Source: Tidjanibacter sp. (lineage in GTDB: Bacteria; Bacteroidota; Bacteroidia; Bacteroidales; Rikenellaceae). From it: a stretch of DNA of 11,420 bases. The notes below the pieces were generated by a model that saw only the letters and a list, made by a program, of their open reading frames with translations, did no database searches and was not told where the DNA came from. Shown piece by piece: positions 7,256 to 11,420 of the stretch; the stretch's first letter is position 1, and each line of letters begins with the position of its first letter. The position numbers and the translations under genes were made by a program. The stretch covers positions 1 through 11,420 of the forward strand of contig JAFNVE010000199.1 of the NCBI GenBank assembly GCA_017379955.1, in the 5' to 3' direction.

Positions 7256-7287
7256 CTTCACGGGTACGAAAAATCGTACCCGTGAAG
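7256..7287. repeat. Perfect 14-bp inverted repeat with A4 loop
   Basis: CTTCACGGGTACGA (7256-7269) is followed by AAAA and the exact reverse complement (7274-7287). The arms are flanked by GATGG on both sides, the right copy overlapping the arm by one base. No T-tract follows on either strand, so it does not look like an ordinary terminator. It lies about 50 bases beyond the galM terminator. The short sequence GGCAGTGCA occurs on both sides of it (7212-7219 region and 7294-7302). Confidence 0.75.
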
Positions 7288-7301
7288 ATGGTGGGCAGTG
7301 C

Positions 7302-7318
7302 AAAAAAAAGGGGGGGGG
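7302..7318 (+). repeat. Homopolymer pair A8-G9
   Basis: Eight A residues (7302-7309) are followed directly by nine G residues (7310-7318), immediately before the 9-bp array. Long G-runs are prone to slipped-strand length change, and also to sequencing error. No gene or promoter is visible close enough to be switched by it. Confidence 0.85.
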
Positions 7319-7456
7319 TTAGGGAGGTTAGAGAGGTTAGAGAGGTTAGAGAATTTAGGGAATTTAGGGAACATAGGGAGATTAGGGATAACCCTTAAAC
7401 TCCTTAAACTCCTTAAACTCCTTAAATTCCTTAAATTCCCTACACTCCCTAGTTTC
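7319..7456. repeat. Two opposed 9-bp tandem arrays
   Basis: From 7319 to 7390 there are eight in-register copies of a purine-rich 9-mer, consensus TTAGRGARN (for example TTAGAGAGG, TTAGGGAAT). After a 3-base junction, 7394-7456 holds seven copies of a pyrimidine-rich 9-mer (CTTAAACTC three times, CTTAAATTC twice, then CCTACACTC and CCTAGTTTC). Read on the minus strand the second array contains AATTTAAGG and GAGTTTAAGG, close to AATTTAGGG of the first. The two arrays are thus inverted, diverged versions of one unit and can pair in part. They lie between two facing terminators. Confidence 0.85.
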
Positions 7457-7461
7457 TCTTA

Positions 7462-7496
7462 TCTTTGCTCTTTCCTCTTTGCTCTTTGCTCTTTCC
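7462..7496. repeat. 7-bp tandem array, TCTTTGC-type
   Basis: Five heptamers in register: TCTTTGC, TCTTTCC, TCTTTGC, TCTTTGC, TCTTTCC, with a partial sixth. It abuts the 9-bp arrays. The rest of the 457-bp spacer (7148-7604) holds no recognisable gene. Confidence 0.75.
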
Positions 7497-7547
7497 TCTT
7501 ACTTCCTAAACTCCCTATCGAACAAAAATCCCCGATTAGCCAAAAAC

Positions 7548-7586
7548 AAAAAAAATCCTGCCCCGAAATTCGGAGCAGGATTTTTT
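7548..7586 (-). terminator. Intrinsic terminator of the lipoprotein operon
   Basis: AAAAAATCCTGC (7550-7561) pairs perfectly with GCAGGATTTTTT (7575-7586). An inner CCGA/TCGG stem sits above one mismatch. On the minus strand the hairpin ends in eight T residues (7548-7555 read in reverse), about 20 bases after the lipoprotein stop codon. It is symmetrical enough to act in the plus direction too. Confidence 0.9.
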
Positions 7587-7604
7587 ATTATACCCTGTGG
7601 AGTA

Positions 7605-10600
7605 CTATTTATTTGCCTGATAGAGAACTTGATACTGATCATTCTCCAACCACTGTACTACATCGTGGTCGAAAGTACCGCCTTTGATAGTCAGACTGGG
7701 AACATCGCCCTTATAACCTGAACCAATCGAAACAGTACCACCCAAGAACTCACCACCATTGATAGTGATAGAGGTATTTGCGTGACTATTACCATACGAG
7801 TAGGTATAGAATACATTTGCCTCATCAGGATTTGCATTGGTCGACTGCATTACACCACTATTGATAACTACGGTAATCTTAGGAGCAACTGCGCTATTGC
7901 TGCTGGGAAGCTGCACCCACGCAGGGGTTGCACCCTTAACGGTACTGCCCGCATTCATTGTGAACTGTACATCATCCTGGTTGTACTTTGCAATACGCAA
8001 AGCGCAACGCGTAGCAGTCAGAGTACCACCATCCAAAACGAACTTACCCTTATCATCAACAGCATAGCTTGCGCCACCGTCACTCTCGTTGCTAACGGTT
8101 ACACCCTTACCGATGTAGAGAGTTGCCTCGTTGGTAATAGTGTTGGTTGCATAAGTAGGAATAGCCTGCAAGTCGGGATCGCTTGCCACAAACGAGATAA
8201 CCGACTCCTGATCAGCACTATTCACAATACTCAAATCACCCAAGTTATTGAAAATTGCCGAAGCCTTACCATCATTATCTACTGCATAGCTCAACTTATG
8301 ACCGTTCATATCCAAAACAATCTTCTTATCCTTTGCAATCGTAACGGTTTTATTAATTGTCACATCACGAGTCATCTGGATAGTCTCACCGGCAATTGCT
8401 TTCTCAATAGCAGCCTCTAAGGTAGTAAAAGTATAATGATTGTTGCCATAATCGATTATGAAAGAATTATACTGAATTGTGGTATTACCATTTGTGCCAT
8501 CAAATGTAACAGATGCGTTGTCACCTGTCACACCAGCACCTACAGAGTCGCCTTTTACCACTATATTGCCACCGGTAACCATTACCTTCGAATTAGCAGC
8601 ATCTTTGTTGAGTGAGATAGCATCATAAGACTCAACATCACTATTATCATTGCAGGTGATAGTGGTATTGTTGATAGATACATTTACATTAGCAGCACCA
8701 ATATTCACAGCATTCAGACCGGTCAAGTCAGAGTTCTGGATGAATACCTGAGCACCAGCAGCACTACCTGCAACATTTACAGTGTAATTGGCAGCAGTGG
8801 CAGTAACATTATCAATTGTTACCTTCTTAGTGTTCTGAATAACGTTAATAGCGCGCTCACCTGCTGCCTTGACAGTCAAGTTCTTGATAGTCACATCATT
8901 TGCACCACTCACATTAATAGCACGTCCGCTGGTACCAGACATAGTCGAAGTTAGAGTATAACCATTACCATTGAGAGTTACATCTCTGCTAATCACCAAA
9001 ATTTCGTTAGCGGTCAAGTTATCACCCAATACGATAGTAGCGATAGCCTCATTTGCCATTGCACTCTTAAATTCGCTTACACTACGGACAACAATCATAG
9101 TATTATCGGTAACCACTGTATAAGTACCATCACCATTTGCCTTATACATACTGTTCTGCGAAAGCAGATTGCTATTGGTATTTGCTTTTGCCGACTCGGT
9201 GAAAATACCACCTACAATCGCGCCCTTAACACCTGCCTTGGTTGCATCGTTACAGCCAATCTTGGTATTGAAAGTACCGCCAGTAACAGAGAGTTTCACA
9301 TTGTCTGCGCTGTGGTTAGTCAAGAATACCGACGAGCCATCTGCACCTGCGGGGCTGAACTCACCACCGGTAATGGTCAGCGAAGCAATCTTAGTAGAGT
9401 GGTCACCCGAACCGGTTGCATTACCCTGCTGCATCCAAACCTGGCCCTCAAATACGCCACCATTGATAACAACATTGCCATCGGTGTAGAAGTTACGCAG
9501 AGTACGCGATTTAGGCGACGAAATAGTACCACCGTTAATCTCAACCTTACCTGCGCTGTGGTTGTCAATAACATAAGCGATAGGATCGCCATTGCCCGCA
9601 GTGAACTGACGAGGACCCTTGTGCTCGATTTTAGCGTCATCAGCCAACGAGATAGTCAAATCGCCCTGGTTGCGGATTACATAGGTACCCCAGCTAGTAC
9701 CAGCAGGACCAGCACCCAAATCCTCGAAAGTGATTGCACCCTCACCTAAGATGGTAAACTTACCCATATTGGTAATCATTGCATAGGTGCCATCGCACTC
9801 CTTCTCCTGGCTGATAGTGTAGCCATTAAGAGAGAGGGTGAAATCGGTATTAATAACCAATGGGTTACTCAAAACAACATCCTCGGTCAGAGTGTAGCTA
9901 CCACCCTCAGCAATAGCCTCACGCAGTGCCATCTCAGCCTCGCTCAAAAGAACGATACCCTCACCAACCTGAGTAGGAACATTTGCACCTGCCTCGTAGT
10001 AGATGTAGGTTACCTCGTCTGCATTATCATCTGCACGCTCAGCAGCCTGAACGGTAGCACCTGCACTAATAAATACATTACCACCCTTGATAACCAGGTT
10101 GGTAATCTCCGAGCCCTCGCTGACAACAAGAGTATTATCAGCGGTGATAGCGGTCAGATTTACAATCACACCATTTACATAAACGGTGGTGTTGGGCATA
10201 TTGATAACGAGGTTGTCGATAGCGTCCTCGGGGAGAGTTAGGTTGAGCACAGCAACGGGGTTGCTAACGCCGTCAGCCTCGTCAATGACAATCTCACCAT
10301 CGAAAGCAATATTCTCAATCTCGATGCTCACCTCGTTATCGACAGTAGCCTGCTCGGGGATAACGATAGTAGCGTCGGTTGCATCAGCAGCGATGTCGGA
10401 AATAACAACCGAGCTTGCGCCCTGCTCCAAAGCCTTGTTTGCAGCAGCAACCGAAGCAGCAGCCTCACCACCCTCGATGGATGCCGAGCCAATCTGCAAA
10501 CGCTGCAACGAACGAGCATTGATAGTCTTATTGCTGAAAGGAACAACAACAGTCTCACCCTCAGCCTCGAACGACACGGTGATACTCTCATAAACACCGG

Positions 10601-11300
10601 TAGGAACGGGGATGTAGAATACACCGTCAGCCTCAGTAGCGGTGCTGTAGCTGATAGTCACCACGTTGTCGGTATTGCTTGCCGAGGTGGTCAGTACGGG
10701 GCTGCTTGCCGACAGGTCGGCAGTAAACGTACCGGTAATCTTGTTGCTGGTAGTCACGGTAAGAGTCTGGTCGTTGCCTGCGGGCAGGTCGAAAATCTTC
10801 ACACACAGAACACCGCCAAGGTGCTTGAAGAATACCCTACCATCCTCAATAGCCGACCACATAGGGGGATTGAAGCTGTTACCGGTACCATCCAATACGA
10901 AGTAGTCATTGTCCACTTTGGTGTACTCATAACTTGCGGGGAAATTGTAAGTCAGAGTGCTACCCGACATCCTGTGGTTATCATTGTGGGGATAAACAGC
11001 ATAACCCGAAGGCTGACCCGACATATACTTAGCCGAGAAGGTTGCGGTTGCAGTACCCTCATCGCCAGCAGCAATCGACATCTTCGAGAAATCCGTAGTA
11101 CTACCTTCGGTAGTTACACCAATAGCATCATTCTTAGTCCAGAAGAACGCACCGGTCGCGTTAAAACCAACACGCGAGCCGGGCTGATCAATCGATGCCT
11201 CTATCGAAACGGAGCCGTTGCCAAAGTCAACGCCCTCGTCATTTGTACAACCTGCAAAAGCAAGGGTTGCCAACATCAAAAAGCCAAAAAGTCTCTTCAT
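7605..11300 (-). CDS. Large surface lipoprotein, fimbrillin-like N-terminus and beta-helix modules
   Basis: A 1231-residue protein. Residues 1-18 form a lipoprotein signal peptide (MKRLFGFLMLATLAFAGC, lipidated Cys18) followed by the acidic TNDEGVD, resembling the Bacteroidetes signal for export to the cell surface. Residues about 30-270 look like a fimbrillin (Mfa-like) domain: SRVGF, FFWTKNDAIGV, an AVYP stretch, and a repetitive Thr/Ser-rich strand pattern. Residues 280-455 form a strand-rich linker. Three beta-helix-like modules follow, each headed by a similar motif: LREAIAEG..LNGYTI (459-496), FKSAMANE..NGNGYTL (744-783) and IEKAIAGE..DMNGHKL (965-1003). GG turn motifs (INGGTI, INGGVF, ITGGEF, VTGGTF, INGGEF, IKGGTF) recur throughout. 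No C-terminal sorting domain, membrane helix or catalytic motif is seen. An adhesin or scaffold role is an inference. The ATG at 11300 is the only start that gives the signal peptide. Confidence 0.85.
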   Translation of the reverse strand: MKRLFGFLMLATLAFAGCTNDEGVDFGNGSVSIEASIDQPGSRVGFNATGAFFWTKNDAIGVTTEGSTTDFSKMSIAAGDEGTATATFSAKYMSGQPSGYAVYPHNDNHRMSGSTLTYNFPASYEYTKVDNDYFVLDGTGNSFNPPMWSAIEDGRVFFKHLGGVLCVKIFDLPAGNDQTLTVTTSNKITGTFTADLSASSPVLTTSASNTDNVVTISYSTATEADGVFYIPVPTGVYESITVSFEAEGETVVVPFSNKTINARSLQRLQIGSASIEGGEAAASVAAANKALEQGASSVVISDIAADATDATIVIPEQATVDNEVSIEIENIAFDGEIVIDEADGVSNPVAVLNLTLPEDAIDNLVINMPNTTVYVNGVIVNLTAITADNTLVVSEGSEITNLVIKGGNVFISAGATVQAAERADDNADEVTYIYYEAGANVPTQVGEGIVLLSEAEMALREAIAEGGSYTLTEDVVLSNPLVINTDFTLSLNGYTISQEKECDGTYAMITNMGKFTILGEGAITFEDLGAGPAGTSWGTYVIRNQGDLTISLADDAKIEHKGPRQFTAGNGDPIAYVIDNHSAGKVEINGGTISSPKSRTLRNFYTDGNVVINGGVFEGQVWMQQGNATGSGDHSTKIASLTITGGEFSPAGADGSSVFLTNHSADNVKLSVTGGTFNTKIGCNDATKAGVKGAIVGGIFTESAKANTNSNLLSQNSMYKANGDGTYTVVTDNTMIVVRSVSEFKSAMANEAIATIVLGDNLTANEILVISRDVTLNGNGYTLTSTMSGTSGRAINVSGANDVTIKNLTVKAAGERAINVIQNTKKVTIDNVTATAANYTVNVAGSAAGAQVFIQNSDLTGLNAVNIGAANVNVSINNTTITCNDNSDVESYDAISLNKDAANSKVMVTGGNIVVKGDSVGAGVTGDNASVTFDGTNGNTTIQYNSFIIDYGNNHYTFTTLEAAIEKAIAGETIQMTRDVTINKTVTIAKDKKIVLDMNGHKLSYAVDNDGKASAIFNNLGDLSIVNSADQESVISFVASDPDLQAIPTYATNTITNEATLYIGKGVTVSNESDGGASYAVDDKGKFVLDGGTLTATRCALRIAKYNQDDVQFTMNAGSTVKGATPAWVQLPSSNSAVAPKITVVINSGVMQSTNANPDEANVFYTYSYGNSHANTSITINGGEFLGGTVSIGSGYKGDVPSLTIKGGTFDHDVVQWLENDQYQVLYQANK

Positions 11301-11350
11301 AATTAGTAATTTGTTAAAGATTTATAGATAGTTAATTGATTTGTTACGAA

Positions 11351-11420
11351 TTAGTCTTGCCACATGCCATTTTCACCACTGCCACCGGATGTGGTTGTTG
11401 TTGCAATACCGGCCTCAACT
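11351..11420 (-). CDS. C-terminal end of an upstream gene (partial)
   Basis: On the minus strand an open frame enters from the right edge and ends at TAA (11351-11353). The visible residues are VEAGIATTTTSGGSGENGMW followed by QD. The Thr/Gly/Ser-rich tail suits the end of an extracellular or cell-surface protein, and such genes often sit beside fimbrillin-like lipoproteins, but too little is present to name a family. Only 50 bases separate it from the lipoprotein start at 11300. I see no TAnnTTTG promoter in that gap, so the two are probably co-transcribed from a promoter outside the window. Confidence 0.6.
   Translation of the reverse strand, partial: VEAGIATTTTSGGSGENGMWQD

Noticed and set aside
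7319..7496. CRISPR array
   Set aside because: The repeats are 7 or 9 bases with no spacers between them and no cas genes nearby; these are simple tandem arrays.
7298..7687. Plus-strand open frame with Leu-rich 3-residue repeats
   Set aside because: The LERLERLE and LKLLKLLK patterns are produced by translating the 9-bp DNA arrays; it also runs through the terminator and into the lipoprotein gene in antisense, and has no plausible promoter.
7605..7700. Type IX secretion sorting domain at the lipoprotein C-terminus
   Set aside because: The protein ends in a beta-helix closing segment (WLENDQYQVLYQANK) without the conserved strands and basic tail of such domains; the lipoprotein signal already explains export.
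10821..11306. Plus-strand open frame of 161 codons over the start of the lipoprotein gene
   Set aside because: It is antisense to a clear lipoprotein signal peptide and fimbrillin-like domain and shows no features of its own.

Overview
The window looks like chromosomal DNA from a Bacteroidales bacterium, possibly Alistipes-like. The phylum call rests on promoter-like TTTG / TAnnTTTG sites, A-rich leaders without clear Shine-Dalgarno sequences, an M23-dxr-rseP gene order and a large lipoprotein with a fimbrillin-like N-terminal domain. The genus is a guess.

Layout from left to right: (1) positions 1-268 are non-coding and hold a 9-bp tandem array, a strong bidirectional terminator, a 7-bp tandem array and a 101-bp imperfect palindrome. 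(2) Positions 269-5003 hold a compact minus-strand operon, transcribed as M23-like membrane protein, dxr, rseP, radA, with gaps of 3, 17 and 8 bp. It combines envelope biology (an M23-fold protein that has lost its catalytic residues, and a site-2 protease), isoprenoid precursor synthesis (dxr) and DNA recombination and repair (radA). (3) Positions 5004-5186 are a divergent promoter region. (4) Positions 5187-7147 hold a plus-strand two-gene operon, a sugar-nucleotidyltransferase-like protein and an aldose 1-epimerase (galM), overlapping by 10 bp. (5) Positions 7148-7604 are a 457-bp convergent spacer with terminators at both ends. Between them lie a perfect hairpin, an A8/G9 run, two opposed 9-bp arrays and a 7-bp array. 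(6) Positions 7605-11300 on the minus strand encode a 1231-residue lipoprotein with a fimbrillin-like N-terminus and three beta-helix-like modules. Immediately upstream, the last codons of another minus-strand gene enter from the right edge.

The metabolic and housekeeping genes are ordinary. The points that deserve a second look are the intergenic DNA (9-bp and 7-bp arrays in both large spacers, a potential G-quadruplex, a palindromic element next to radA), the catalytically dead M23 protein at the head of the dxr-rseP-radA operon, and the modular surface lipoprotein. I see no defence system, CRISPR array, transposase, rRNA or tRNA. All family assignments were made by reading motifs; no database search was run.
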